Position numbers and translations under genes: made by a program
The notes under the pieces: model-generated
The model's database searches: none
Told to the model about the DNA's origin: nothing
What the model saw: only the letters and a program-made list of their open reading frames with translations
Assembly: GCF_004216695.1 (NCBI RefSeq)
Contig: NZ_SGXC01000004.1
Span: forward strand, 248,001 to 312,000
DNA from: Pigmentiphaga kullae
GTDB lineage: Bacteria > Pseudomonadota > Gammaproteobacteria > Burkholderiales > Burkholderiaceae_B
Length of the DNA: 64,000 nt
Direction of reading: 5' to 3'
Shown here: positions 8,701-17,148 of the stretch, in pieces
Numbering within the stretch: position 1 is the stretch's first letter
Layout of the letters: the number at the start of each line of letters is the position of its first letter

Positions 8701-10089
8701 CAGTACGTTCACCAGGCCCTGCAGCGCGGCAAGGTTGTCCTTGTCGCGCGCCAGCACGCCGCGGAAGATCTTCTCGGCTTGCGTGTATTGGCCGCGCTCG
8801 GCCAGTACGCCGCCCAGCGCGACCTCGGCCGTCCGGTCGTTCTGCGAAAGCTTGACGGCCTGTTCCAGCTGCTGCTGCGCTTTCTCCAGTTCGCCGGCCT
8901 GGCGTGCGCGTTCGGCGCTGGCGTTGAGCGACCAGTACCGGGCCACGCCCAGCACCTGTTGCCAGCCGCCGCGCGCGCGAGGCTGCCGCGTGGCGCGCGT
9001 GAGGAATTCCACGGCTTCGTCGGGACGCTCCTGCTTGAGGCGCAGGACGCCCATGCCACCCAGCGCGTCGGCGTGGTTGGGATTGGCCTGGAGCAGGGCG
9101 GTGAGGTCCGCCTCGGCGCTGTCGAGGTTGCCGCCTTCCAGTTCCTTGAATGCGCGGCTCAGCTGCGCGTCCTGCGGCGAGGGAGTGGCGGCGCGGGCCG
9201 CGGCGCCTCCTCCGGCCTTGCGTGTGCGGCTGTATTGCTGGCGGATCTCGGTGTCGTCCGGATGGGCCTTCAAGTAGGCTTCGAACAGGGGGGCGTCGGC
9301 GGGGCGGGGATCGCCGTACCAGGTCAACGCCGCCCGCCAGCTTTCATCGGCCTCGCCGCCGACGTCCTGGCGGGACGACAGCCTGGCCAGGCGGCGGATG
9401 CCCTCGGCCCGGGTGCTTTCCTTGCGGGTCAGCAGTTTGGCCAGTGCGAGCGAGACCTGGACGTTGTCGGGGCTTTCGCGTTGTAGCCGTTCCAGGCCCT
9501 GGCGCGCCTCGTCCCAGCCGTCGTTGGTGTAGCCGAGGTAGCTGTAGTATTCCAGCGCGATGCGGCCTTGCGGGGCCTTGCCGCCGAACACGGACCGGTA
9601 CTGCACCACGGCCTTGTCGATCTCCCCCGAACTGGCCAGCAGCCGGGCCTGTTCGAGCGTTTTCGGATTGTCGCCGGCGCGCAGGGTGATCTCCTGCTCC
9701 AGCCGCACCGCATCGACTTCAGCCGTCCCCAGCGCGCGCAGCTGCGCCAGGTACTCCCGTGCGCGCGCGGGCCGGTTGGCCTTCAGTTCGAGCAGGCCCA
9801 GGTTGTACAGCGCCTCGGCGTTCTTGGGGTCTGCCTGCAGCAGGCGCCCCCAGGCTTCGGCGGCGCGCGCGTCATTGTTGCGGGCCTGCCAGTAGCGGCC
9901 CTGTTCGAGCAGCGACGTGGTCGTGGCCGAAGGCGTCTGCGCGGGGGCTGCCGGCGGGGTCTGCGCGTTCAGGCTGGGGGAAATGGCCAGGGCGGCCAGC
10001 AGGCCGGCCGTCAGAAAACCACCTCCAGCGCGGCCCGGGCTTGGGGCGGCCCGGCGCCGGGGCGCTAGCGAGCGACGGTGGGCGGACAT
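5785..10089 (-). CDS. bcsC: Cellulose synthase outer-membrane export protein BcsC
   Basis: 1434 residues, longer than the roughly 1150-1300 common in the family. After a signal peptide (about 20-40) come tandem TPR repeats to about residue 850, with units such as NAEALYNLGLLELKANRPA. Next is a proline/alanine-rich linker of about 180 residues (855-1035), then a BcsC C-terminal porin domain (about 1050-1434) rich in alternating aromatic strands. BcsC spans the periplasm and outer membrane and exports the glucan. The ATG at 10089 follows GGGAGA and overlaps the end of bcsZ by 25 bases. The long linker is the odd feature and may reflect spacing across the periplasm. Confidence 0.95.
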   Translation of the reverse strand: MSAHRRSLAPRRRAAPSPGRAGGGFLTAGLLAALAISPSLNAQTPPAAPAQTPSATTTSLLEQGRYWQARNNDARAAEAWGRLLQADPKNAEALYNLGLLELKANRPARAREYLAQLRALGTAEVDAVRLEQEITLRAGDNPKTLEQARLLASSGEIDKAVVQYRSVFGGKAPQGRIALEYYSYLGYTNDGWDEARQGLERLQRESPDNVQVSLALAKLLTRKESTRAEGIRRLARLSSRQDVGGEADESWRAALTWYGDPRPADAPLFEAYLKAHPDDTEIRQQYSRTRKAGGGAAARAATPSPQDAQLSRAFKELEGGNLDSAEADLTALLQANPNHADALGGMGVLRLKQERPDEAVEFLTRATRQPRARGGWQQVLGVARYWSLNASAERARQAGELEKAQQQLEQAVKLSQNDRTAEVALGGVLAERGQYTQAEKIFRGVLARDKDNLAALQGLVNVLAQTDRMEEALRLVSQLSPADQQKLGGVGQLRATQARNDARKASERGDYTAARRLLEDGLRANPDDAWLRLDLARLYLKTGSIAEARGVVDGLLLTNPDDPGALQASALLSAEVQDWDAALKTLDKIPARNRTKEVIDLQKLAWTQYQVSQAVTLARAGKPDQAKAILAQLEPEVAQSPGLVGSLASAYIDAGDNMHALSMLRQAMARTSTPDNDLLLQYTVVLLKTDQDAEAAGILRQLQTQTLNDRQTRSFDDLRKLYTVRQAEALRQRGRIADAYDVLAPMLAKYPNDPLVVGALARMYSAAGDGAKALALHRQLLEKDPDNAELLTAAAQAAAQARNTDYAEAALAKAVSLQPNNPTVLASVGRVYNSMGKSGKAAEYLKAALAAQAAAKVPAAPQATAAAPAPRVNDDNPFASLPGQVRSNPPAQRVAGAAPADTTTVSYGGPVFGTQVTAPAAYAAAARGDGRAAAAPVPAALAAPVPAARASSSAEPAPVVSSVRADLESATVQAPFVATVSAPPPGTVPPPSPGAIPDPVIGLEPAPTLPPSPFRRSGGSQANLARASAAPAAPKTLEEELDAIQQARSATITVGTTMRQHNGAGGMGRMLDVETPVTVDFPVGDGRAYVQATPVTLRAGSVGGDFASSSQFGGGPAAANAQQQGAVGAPGSQNASGVGVAVGYQLSGLKLDLGVTPFGFRYQNIVGGARFDGEVANEDGPRLSYGVEASRRAVTDTVLSYAGTRDSRTGESWGGVTATGGRLRGGLNYDGYGFYGSLGWHSLNGHNVQSNSRLSGGAGFYTQLIREPNRTLTSGLDLTVFGYDKNQGYYTVGNGGYFSPQRFVALSVPLAWAQRQGRFSYQIKGAIGVQHIKQDAVNYFSDPARQAQAEAIAAAYGTRASYAGQSKTGIGYGLALAAEYQLAPKWFLGGNFSIDNARDYRQYKGGVYVRYALEPQTGPVPMPVPPFASPYASE

Positions 10090-11291
10090 GTTTTCTCCCA
10101 GGATAGTTGCACTTGTCCAGTGCTTAGGAATCGATAGCGTTCTTCGGCCCAGCCCAATCCAAACAGGCTGAGCACGACGTCGTAGTAGGGGGGCTGGCGG
10201 CCGGGCCCTGCCGTGCGCAGGCTTTCGTCCAGCAGGGCCTGGGCGCGGCGCCGCTGCAGGTCGGCCAGCCAGGGCTGTTTCTTGGCCGTGAAGTAGGGCA
10301 CCAGCGCCGACGAAAAGCCGAACGGTCCGGTGCCTTCGGTCTGGCCCGTCATGGCGCGCACGCGCTCGGGTGGCGTGCCGGCGCTCGCGGTCGCGGCGGC
10401 CATGCCGCGCAGGGCTTGCAGCATGGGGGCGGCCAGCGGATCGCTGGTGGGGGCCATTCCGGCCCACAGGTAGGTACGGATGGCGTCGTAGCTGCCCAGG
10501 TCGCCCTTGATGGGGTCGACCACGAACAGGCCGCTGGCGGGCGAGGCGCCGCGATAGGCGACCCAGTCGGCCACGTAGCCCTTGGGGCTGACGGCGGCCA
10601 GCAAGGCCGCGGTGTTGTCGGCGATCCGGGCCCAGGGACCCGACGGCGAAACCATGGCCAGCCGGCGCAGCAGCGGCAGCGGCAGGTAGCTGGGGTTGAT
10701 CTGCCAGAGCGAGTCCGGCCGCGCGAAGCTGCGGCGGCCGGGCAGCAGCATAGGGCCGAGGCCCGGCAGTTCGACGGTTTCCTCGGCCTCGATGCGGGCC
10801 AGCAGGGCGCGCGCGTCGCGCAGGTAGTCGTCGCGGCGCCATCTCTCGCCGGCCTCGAACAGCGCATACGCGAACCACAGGTCGGCGTCCGAGGCGGAGT
10901 TGTCGTCCAGCACGCCCCAGGTGCCGTCTTCGCGCTTGCCCCAGTACCACGCGGGCAGCCGGGCGCCGATGTCGCCGCCGGCCAGGTTGTCGACGGCCCA
11001 GCGCCACATCCTGTCGAAGGCGGCCGGATCGTTGGCGACCAAGGCGAAGAACATGCCGTAGGACTGCCCTTCGGACGAGGAGTGCAGGCGTGGCGTGCTG
11101 GCGTCCAGCACCCGGCCGTCGGGCTGGATGAAGTGCGTCCCGAATGCCTGCCATAGCGGCCACGCGGGCGTGCACGCGTCCGGGCCGGCGGCCGCGCGGA
11201 CTGCCGCCGGCCCGGCCAGCGCGAACGATAGCGCCGACGCCATGGCGGCCAGGCGCCATGGCAGCCGCCCGATGGCTGGGTGCGTCTTCAT
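10065..11291 (-). CDS. bcsZ: Periplasmic cellulase BcsZ (glycoside hydrolase family 8)
   Basis: 408 residues with a signal peptide ending near residue 35. The mature protein carries the GH8 signature HSSSEGQSYGMFFAL; Glu74 in it is the expected proton donor. A later AYALFEAG block and the GPFGFSSALVPYF region are typical of bacterial GH8 endoglucanases. BcsZ trims misplaced or tangled glucan in the periplasm and is needed for normal fibre formation. It lies between bcsB (17-base gap) and bcsC (25-base overlap), the usual arrangement of wss/bcs operons. The length is slightly above the 360-370 residues common for BcsZ. Confidence 0.95.
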   Translation of the reverse strand: MKTHPAIGRLPWRLAAMASALSFALAGPAAVRAAAGPDACTPAWPLWQAFGTHFIQPDGRVLDASTPRLHSSSEGQSYGMFFALVANDPAAFDRMWRWAVDNLAGGDIGARLPAWYWGKREDGTWGVLDDNSASDADLWFAYALFEAGERWRRDDYLRDARALLARIEAEETVELPGLGPMLLPGRRSFARPDSLWQINPSYLPLPLLRRLAMVSPSGPWARIADNTAALLAAVSPKGYVADWVAYRGASPASGLFVVDPIKGDLGSYDAIRTYLWAGMAPTSDPLAAPMLQALRGMAAATASAGTPPERVRAMTGQTEGTGPFGFSSALVPYFTAKKQPWLADLQRRRAQALLDESLRTAGPGRQPPYYDVVLSLFGLGWAEERYRFLSTGQVQLSWEKTCPPTVAR

Positions 11292-11308
11292 CTGGCCACC
11301 GGCGTCGC

Positions 11309-13618
11309 TCAGGCGTTCAGGCGGCGGGCCGCCCGGGCGCGAAGCGCGATGTAGACCAGGAGGCCCAGCAGCGCGATGCCGAACACGGCAAGCAGCAGCA
11401 GGATCCAGGGCTGGCGGGCGGCGTACCACTGGATGCTCTTGAAGAAGCCCAGCGATCCCACGTAGTAGGTCGGGCCCGAGACCAGCGAGTCGACCTGCTT
11501 GCCGCGCACGACGGACACGCTGCCCTGGATGAACTCGGTCCGGTCCTCGCCGATCAGCGCATCCACGGCTTCGGCCAGGCCTTCGGGGCGGGTGGCCGAG
11601 ATCGCGACCACGCTGCGGCCGCTGCGCAGCGGCGATTCGAAGCCCGCGAATACCACGCTGGCGCCGTCGGTCGTGAAGGACAGCGAATTGCGGGCCTTGC
11701 CCGTGTCCTCGCGCGGATTGGGAACGACCCAGTTCCAGGCCTGGTAGACCCAGTCCGACAGGCTGAAGCGGCGGCCGCCCTCGGCCAGGGAGACGGGCAG
11801 CTGGCTGCTCCATTGCTTGAGCAGGGGCTGGTTGTCGCCCGATGCGATCACCAGCAGGTCCTTGTCGGCCAGGCCCGAGACCTGATCGGCGCGCGCGACC
11901 GTGACGTTCAGCGCGGGATAGCCGGTCGATTCCGACAGGCGGCCCAGCACGCCCAGGTAGGCGCTGTACTCGGCGGTGCCGGCACTGTCCGGAAGAATGA
12001 TCGCGGTCTGCGACAGGTCCGCCATCCGGGTGAACGGGAAGCCGCTGTTGTGGAACACGGCCAGGTCGGGCAGGGCGATGTAGTGCTTGAAGCCGGAGAT
12101 GTCGATGGTCGAATCCGGTTCGATCGCGCCGCGGACGTTGTCGATGATCACGTCACGGCACTGGCCTTCCTTGATGTAGTCGTACTGGTAGCGGAACTGC
12201 AGCCGCGAGCGCGGCGGCATCAGCTGCAGCGGCAGCTCCATCTGCGCCCGCACGGGAATGCTGCTGTCCGTCTGGAGCTTGGCCAGCAGGCCCTCGCCGC
12301 CGTTCAGGCGTTCGATCGACGGCAGCGGGAAGGACTTCACCAGTTGGTCGTTCACGCCCAGGGTCATGGTCGAGCTGGTCGACAGCTGCTGGGGCGTGTA
12401 GCGATACCGCAGGTCCAGCGGGATGCCGCTCTCGCGCCAGCCGAACAGGTCGGGCGGCAGGCGCAGGTCGACCGGAATGGTGGGAGGCGCGAAGCCCGAG
12501 ACGTTCAGGCTGGTGGGCGGCACCAGTTCGCCGAACTTGACCGGCCGATCGCTGCGCAGCCAGTTGGGCGCGTCATAGGGCTTGCGCGGTTCGAGTTCCG
12601 CCAGCTGCGTGATGACCGCGCGCTGGCCGGTCAGCGCCTTGCTGCCCGTGACCACGGCCTGGGCGGCGCGCTTGAGCTCCTTGGCATCGCGGCCGCCCAG
12701 CACCAGCAGCTTGCCGTACATGTCGTTGGGGTTGGGGACCAGGGTGACACTCGGCCCGCTGGGGGCGGGCAGGTCGAGCCCGCTCGAGCGCAGCTCGCCC
12801 GTGGTCAGCAGGATGGCGTTGCCCTTGGTGGGCAACTGGTTGACGGCGGTCGGGAAGCGCGCACCGCGGTAGCTCGCCAGCGCTCCGAACCAAGACGACA
12901 GGATGCCGGCCGCCTCGAGGGTCGTGTTGTCCGGCGCGGCGGCGAACACGAAGGGCAGCGTCAGCGGCCGGCTGTCGCGCCGGTCGAAGAAGGGCAGGGG
13001 CAGGATGGACAGGTCGTTGGCCAGCACCAGCGGCGTGACCGTGAGCTCCAGCGTGCTGCGGTTGCTGACGTTGGCCCACAGGCTGGAGTGCAGGGGATCC
13101 TCGCACTCCATCGTGTAGTGGCCGATGAGCTGCACGTTCAGGTTGTTGAACTGCGTGATGAGCTGCGAAGGCAGGTCGACCAGCGTTTCCCTGGGCTCGC
13201 CCGCGCTTTCCTTGGGTACCGGCACCGAGGCCGCGACTTCGCCATTGACCAGCACGTTGATGTGCGACAGGTCGGCCAGCAGCGCGGGCGAATAGGTGTA
13301 GCGCAGGCGCAGCCGCGCCGAGGACACCACCTCGTCGGCGCGGATGTCGAAGGGCAGGCTGAAGCTGCCTTCCACGCCGCGGATCACCATGGGCGCGCCC
13401 GCGCCGAGCTGCTTGAGTGTGACGCCATAGGTGCGGCCGCCCGACACCAACTGCTCGGGCTTGACGGGGGCCTCGCCGCCGGCCGGGGCCGGAGCCGGCT
13501 GGGTGGCGGCCTGCAGCGGCAGCGAGTTCAGCAGCAGCGCCGCGGCCAGCATCGCCGCGAGCGGCCTGGCGGACAACGCGTGGGCGCGCTTGCGAGGAAG
13601 ATTTCTGGTTGTTGTCAT
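11309..13618 (-). CDS. bcsB: Cellulose synthase regulatory subunit BcsB
   Basis: 769 residues: a signal peptide (about 15-37), a long periplasmic part with alternating carbohydrate-binding and flavodoxin-like domains, and a single C-terminal transmembrane helix (WILLLLAVFGIALLGLLVYI) that anchors it next to BcsA. Recognisable blocks include TLKQLGA, LRLRYTYSP and YRYTPQQLS. BcsB is required for glucan synthesis by BcsA and guides the chain through the periplasm. Its start overlaps the bcsA stop by four bases, so both subunits are made from coupled reading frames. The 769-residue length is normal. Confidence 0.96.
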   Translation of the reverse strand: MTTTRNLPRKRAHALSARPLAAMLAAALLLNSLPLQAATQPAPAPAGGEAPVKPEQLVSGGRTYGVTLKQLGAGAPMVIRGVEGSFSLPFDIRADEVVSSARLRLRYTYSPALLADLSHINVLVNGEVAASVPVPKESAGEPRETLVDLPSQLITQFNNLNVQLIGHYTMECEDPLHSSLWANVSNRSTLELTVTPLVLANDLSILPLPFFDRRDSRPLTLPFVFAAAPDNTTLEAAGILSSWFGALASYRGARFPTAVNQLPTKGNAILLTTGELRSSGLDLPAPSGPSVTLVPNPNDMYGKLLVLGGRDAKELKRAAQAVVTGSKALTGQRAVITQLAELEPRKPYDAPNWLRSDRPVKFGELVPPTSLNVSGFAPPTIPVDLRLPPDLFGWRESGIPLDLRYRYTPQQLSTSSTMTLGVNDQLVKSFPLPSIERLNGGEGLLAKLQTDSSIPVRAQMELPLQLMPPRSRLQFRYQYDYIKEGQCRDVIIDNVRGAIEPDSTIDISGFKHYIALPDLAVFHNSGFPFTRMADLSQTAIILPDSAGTAEYSAYLGVLGRLSESTGYPALNVTVARADQVSGLADKDLLVIASGDNQPLLKQWSSQLPVSLAEGGRRFSLSDWVYQAWNWVVPNPREDTGKARNSLSFTTDGASVVFAGFESPLRSGRSVVAISATRPEGLAEAVDALIGEDRTEFIQGSVSVVRGKQVDSLVSGPTYYVGSLGFFKSIQWYAARQPWILLLLAVFGIALLGLLVYIALRARAARRLNA

Positions 13619-15825
13619 CGATTCTTCATCCTGGTTTGGATAGGACGGGCTTGCAGCCGGGCGCGCACGGCCTGGCCTCCGTGTAGGGCGAGTTGCTTCA
13701 TGCCGAGCACACCGATGCGCACGACCTCGCGCAGGCCGACCAGCGGCGCGTCAGGCGTGTTCTGGCCCCAGTTCTCGGCCCAGGTGTCGGCGCGCGCGAA
13801 GGTCATCTCGGCCATTTCCACCTGCTGTTGCAGCGTCAGCGATTCGAAGCGCAGGCCCAGGTGGCGGTCGGTCGAGAACACGATGGTGGCGGGAAAGACC
13901 CGCTGCTCGGTGCCGCGGAACAGGGCCACGTGCAGTTCCTGCCCGATCTCCAGCCGTTCCAGTTCGGGCGGCAGCTGGATGCCCAGGCCGGTCGCGGAAT
14001 AGTCGGTGGTGCTGCACGCCACGGTCTTGCCGTTCGGCAGGCGCAGCATGGCCGGGATCTGCGCGGCGACGCGGGGCTGCGAGCGGAACTGCCGCTCCTC
14101 GCGGGCGACGGCGATGCTCGCGCTGGTGATGATGATGTTGTAGAGGGTCCAGACCAGGTTGATCGCCAGGGTGAACAGGCCGCCCGAGTCATAGTCGACG
14201 ACGGCCAGCGAGATCAGGCCGGCGATCAGGCCGGCGATGTTCAGGGTCAGCAGCACGAGGTAGGGCTTGGCCATGTCCCAGTCGAACCACGCCTGGCCCT
14301 GGGCGCCGCCCTTGGCGGTGACGTTGAACTTGCCGAGCTTGGGGTTGATCAGGGCCAGCAGCGCCGGCCGCATGATGTACCAGGCCAGCACCGATTCGTA
14401 GACCTCGTTCCAGAACGAGTGGCGGAAGCGCCCCTGCATCCGCGAACTGGTCAGATTGGCGTGGATCAGGTGGGGGAAGGCATACAGCGTGATCATCAGC
14501 GCCGATGCCTGGAACACGTGCGCGCCGAAGAACAGGAAGGCCAGCGGCGCGGTCAGGAACACCAGGCGCGGCAGGCCGTAGAAGAAGTGCAGCATGGCAT
14601 TCAGGTAGCACATGCGCTGGCTCAGGCTCAGGCCCTTGCCGAACAGCGGGTTGTCGACGCGGAAGATCTGCGCCATGCCGCGCGCCCAGCGCACGCGCTG
14701 GCCGATGTGGCGGGACAGGTTTTCCGTCGCCAGGCCGGCCGCCTGCGGGACGGCCAGGTAGGCCGTGTTGTAGCCCGCGCGGTTCAGCTTGAGGGCGGTG
14801 TGGGCGTCCTCGGTCACCGTCTCGGTGGCGATGCCGCCCACTTCCTCGAGCTGGCTGCGGCGCAGGACCGCGCACGAACCGCAGAAGAACGCCGCGTTCC
14901 AGAGGTCGTTGCCGTCCTGGACCAGACCGTAGAACAGCTCGCCCTCGTTGGGCACCGCGCGGAAGGTATGCAGGTTCTTCTCGAACGGATCGGCCGAGAA
15001 GAAATAGTGGGGCGTCTGCAGCATCGCCAGCTTCGGATCCTTCAGGAACCAGCCTATGCAGATCTGCAGGAAGGAGCGGGTGGGGATGTGGTCGCAGTCG
15101 AACACGGCCACGTACTCGCTGCTGGTCAGTTCCAGCGCCGCGTTCAGGTTGCCGGCCTTGGCCGATTCGTTGTTGCTGCGCGCGATGTAGCCCACGCCCA
15201 GTTCGGAGCAGAAGTCCTGGAATTCCTTGCGGCGGCCGTCGTCCAGCACGAAGATGTGCAGGCGGTCGGCCGGCCAGTCCAGCGAGACGGCGGTCAGCAC
15301 CGACTGCTTCACCACGTCCAGCGGCTCGTTGTAGGTCGGGATCAGGATATCCACCGACGGCCAGGTCGCCGGATCGGCGGGCATCGCGGCCGGCAGCCGG
15401 CGCAGCGGCCAGATGGTTTGCAGATAGCCCAGCAGCAGTACCGACAGGGCATAGATCTCGGCCAGCAGCAGGCCGTAGCCGAAGGCGATGTCCAGCCAGC
15501 TCTGGAAATCCAGCGTCGAGGTCAGCCGCCAGTACATGTAGCGCAGCGACATCGTTGCCGACAGGAGCACCATCAACACCGTCGGCAGGCGCCCCGCGAC
15601 GTTGCGCAAGACCAGCGCGGCCACCAGGGCCGCCAGGGACAGCAGCAGTTGCGGCAGCGCTTCCAGGGGGGCGGTGATGACGACGGCAAGGCTGAAGCAG
15701 GCCAGGGCGGCCAGCACGATCCGCACGAGCCGGTGGCTCCACAGCGGCAGGGCGGCCACGCGGTCGGCGCGCGCGTCGGCGGGCGCCTGGTGGGAAGTGG
15801 GGACGGCTGGCGGCAGCGGACTCAC
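13615..15825 (-). CDS. bcsA: Cellulose synthase catalytic subunit BcsA (UDP-forming)
   Basis: 736 residues. N-terminal membrane helices are followed by a GT2 glycosyltransferase domain with FVLDDG, the DxD-type FDCDHIP, the catalytic-base TED (ETVTEDAHT) and QRVRW, which holds the acceptor glucan. More membrane helices follow, then a PilZ domain with the arginine motif RSQPR and DYSATGLG. BcsA polymerises UDP-glucose into beta-1,4-glucan and moves it across the inner membrane; the PilZ motifs indicate activation by c-di-GMP. All key residues are present, so the enzyme looks functional. The start is preceded by a GAAGGAGA-type site; bcsB overlaps its end. Confidence 0.97.
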   Translation of the reverse strand: MSPLPPAVPTSHQAPADARADRVAALPLWSHRLVRIVLAALACFSLAVVITAPLEALPQLLLSLAALVAALVLRNVAGRLPTVLMVLLSATMSLRYMYWRLTSTLDFQSWLDIAFGYGLLLAEIYALSVLLLGYLQTIWPLRRLPAAMPADPATWPSVDILIPTYNEPLDVVKQSVLTAVSLDWPADRLHIFVLDDGRRKEFQDFCSELGVGYIARSNNESAKAGNLNAALELTSSEYVAVFDCDHIPTRSFLQICIGWFLKDPKLAMLQTPHYFFSADPFEKNLHTFRAVPNEGELFYGLVQDGNDLWNAAFFCGSCAVLRRSQLEEVGGIATETVTEDAHTALKLNRAGYNTAYLAVPQAAGLATENLSRHIGQRVRWARGMAQIFRVDNPLFGKGLSLSQRMCYLNAMLHFFYGLPRLVFLTAPLAFLFFGAHVFQASALMITLYAFPHLIHANLTSSRMQGRFRHSFWNEVYESVLAWYIMRPALLALINPKLGKFNVTAKGGAQGQAWFDWDMAKPYLVLLTLNIAGLIAGLISLAVVDYDSGGLFTLAINLVWTLYNIIITSASIAVAREERQFRSQPRVAAQIPAMLRLPNGKTVACSTTDYSATGLGIQLPPELERLEIGQELHVALFRGTEQRVFPATIVFSTDRHLGLRFESLTLQQQVEMAEMTFARADTWAENWGQNTPDAPLVGLREVVRIGVLGMKQLALHGGQAVRARLQARPIQTRMKNR

Positions 15826-15860
15826 GCCGGTCTCCTTCGGGGCTGGCTCGGCTTCATGGA

Positions 15861-16262
15861 TCAGTTCCTGAGCAGGCGCTGGAACAGTGCGGGCATCGCC
15901 TGGGGATCCGGCCGGCCATCGTCGGCGTAGCCGCGCAGGCGGGCCAAGATCTCCGCGATCGGCTGGTCCGGGGTCGGGGCCGGCGCAGGCGAGGATGGCG
16001 CCGCGGCGTGCGCCGGGGCGGCCTGGCCGGCGTCCGGGATCGCGGCCGTCTCCGGCGCCACGGGCGCTTCATCGGTAGCTTGGAAGCGGGTGGGCGGGAC
16101 GTACACGGTGGGCGGCTCCGCCGCAGGTTCGCCTGCCACGCTGCCGATGGCCGGAACCGCGCGGCGCTGGGCCAGGGCGGGCCAGCGGCTTACGGCGGGC
16201 AGGGCCGGCGGCGTGACGGGCTGGGGCGTATTCCCCGCTTCGGGATGATTGGTCGTATCCAT
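15861..16262 (-). CDS. Proline-rich BcsR/BcsP-like cellulose biosynthesis protein
   Basis: 133 residues, rich in proline and alanine through most of its length, with a short SRWPALAQRRAVPAI motif near residue 28 and a more ordered C-terminus (PIAEILARLRGYADDGR). Small proline-rich proteins of the BcsR/BcsP type occur at this position in bcs operons, where they are thought to take part in assembly or regulation of the synthase; the molecular role is unclear. I choose the ATG at 16262, with GAGGTG close upstream, over a GTG two codons earlier that touches the bcsD stop. No catalytic motif is visible. Family membership is suggested by context and composition rather than by strong motifs. Confidence 0.65.
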   Translation of the reverse strand: MDTTNHPEAGNTPQPVTPPALPAVSRWPALAQRRAVPAIGSVAGEPAAEPPTVYVPPTRFQATDEAPVAPETAAIPDAGQAAPAHAAAPSSPAPAPTPDQPIAEILARLRGYADDGRPDPQAMPALFQRLLRN

Positions 16263-16269
16263 GGCCACC

Positions 16270-16743
16270 TCAGGCCGCGACGGGCGATCCCAGGCGCAAG
16301 CCTATGCCGCCGATGCCGTCGAAGTCGGAAACCTGGGAAACGCGCAGCCTGTCGCCGGCGCCCAGTTGCTCGAACCACTGCTGGTAGACGCCCTCCAGGA
16401 ACGAGGGCGTCCAGGCCAGGGCTTCACGCCCCAGGGCGGCCTCGAGAGGGGCGCAGTAGTGCTGCAGGCGCAAGTGATCGGTCTGGTCCGTGATCTCGAC
16501 CCAGCCCCAGTCCAGGCGCGTCCAGATCTGGCTCATGGCCAGCTGGATGTCGTCCAGCGTCGTGCAGGCCGGCACGGGCAGCTCGCGCCCGAAGCGGCCG
16601 CCCACGCGGCGCATGAAGGTGCGCAATTCGGCGGCCGAGAATTTCTCGGCCAGTTCCTGCGAGGTCGCTAGCAGGAATACCTTCCATTGCGCCGCGACCT
16701 GGCGGCTGGAAAGATAGCTGATGACGGAAGAAGTAGCGTCCAT
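16270..16743 (-). CDS. bcsD: Cellulose synthase subunit BcsD
   Basis: 157 residues, equal to BcsD (AxCeSD) of cellulose-producing bacteria. Matching features are a FMRRVGGRFG block near residue 44, DIQLAMSQIW, the sequence LDWGWVEITD, and a C-terminal FLEGVYQQWFEQLGAGD block. BcsD forms a cylindrical octamer in the periplasm that guides nascent glucan chains and favours crystalline bundles; it marks type I cellulose operons. It is the promoter-proximal gene of the cluster, and AAGGA precedes the ATG. Its presence beside wssF-I is unusual because the Pseudomonas wss operon lacks bcsD. Confidence 0.9.
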   Translation of the reverse strand: MDATSSVISYLSSRQVAAQWKVFLLATSQELAEKFSAAELRTFMRRVGGRFGRELPVPACTTLDDIQLAMSQIWTRLDWGWVEITDQTDHLRLQHYCAPLEAALGREALAWTPSFLEGVYQQWFEQLGAGDRLRVSQVSDFDGIGGIGLRLGSPVAA

Positions 16744-17148
16744 GGGAAGTCCTTGTCGTGGATGATCGTTTCGTCCGCACGTGCCAATGCACGACGCTTC
16801 CGGACGCGAGCGCGAACGGAATGCGAAGAAATGCGGATATGGGTAACGGCGCCTCCTGCGGGGCGGGACAAGGGCCTCAGTGGGCCGGGGGGATTCGCTT
16901 CATGGGGTCTGCGCCCATTCTGGCAAGGCGGAGCTACGTGTTTCCGGCACGTATTCTTGAAGCATGACCTTGCGTCTTGAGTAGTCTGCCCCAGGGTAAT
17001 CAGGGGAGACAGTCGGAATTTAGCCTAGATGCATGACCCACGCAATGTTTTGTTGCGTTCGTTTCATCCTTGTTTATGTTGTTCATCCGCATCATATCGG
17101 CATCATATAGAACCCCGGCCCGATGGCGGGACAGCGGCCGGGCTGCCG
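16744..17148 (-). promoter_or_regulatory. Upstream region and probable long leader of the cellulose operon
   Basis: About 400 bases without a convincing gene. A sigma-70-like promoter on the minus strand is TTGCGT (17040-17045), a 17-base spacer, and TAAATT (17017-17022). It would give a leader of roughly 265 bases before bcsD. The leader contains a perfect 6-bp hairpin, TACGTG/CACGTA with a 7-base loop, at 16935-16953. Upstream of the promoter are a direct repeat GCATCATAT at 17089-17097 and 17100-17108 (11-bp period) and an inverted repeat CGCAA-N7-TTGCG at 17041-17057. I see no c-di-GMP riboswitch consensus. The assignment is by position. Confidence 0.4.
17114..17142 (-). terminator. Possible terminator hairpin after the MarR-GNAT gene
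   Basis: CCCGGCC (17114-17120) and GGCCGGG (17136-17142) can pair with a 15-base loop just after the stop of the MarR-GNAT gene. The sequence beyond it on the minus strand is GTTCTATATG, so the T-run is poor. It would separate this gene from the bcs promoter. Confidence 0.3.

Noticed and set aside
11144..15930. Long plus-strand frames opposite bcsZ, bcsB and bcsA
   Set aside because: Histidine-, glutamine- and arginine-rich translation without domains, fully antisense to recognised cellulose synthase genes.
16744..17010. c-di-GMP riboswitch in the bcs leader
   Set aside because: No GEMM-like conserved core could be found on the minus strand; only a simple hairpin is present.
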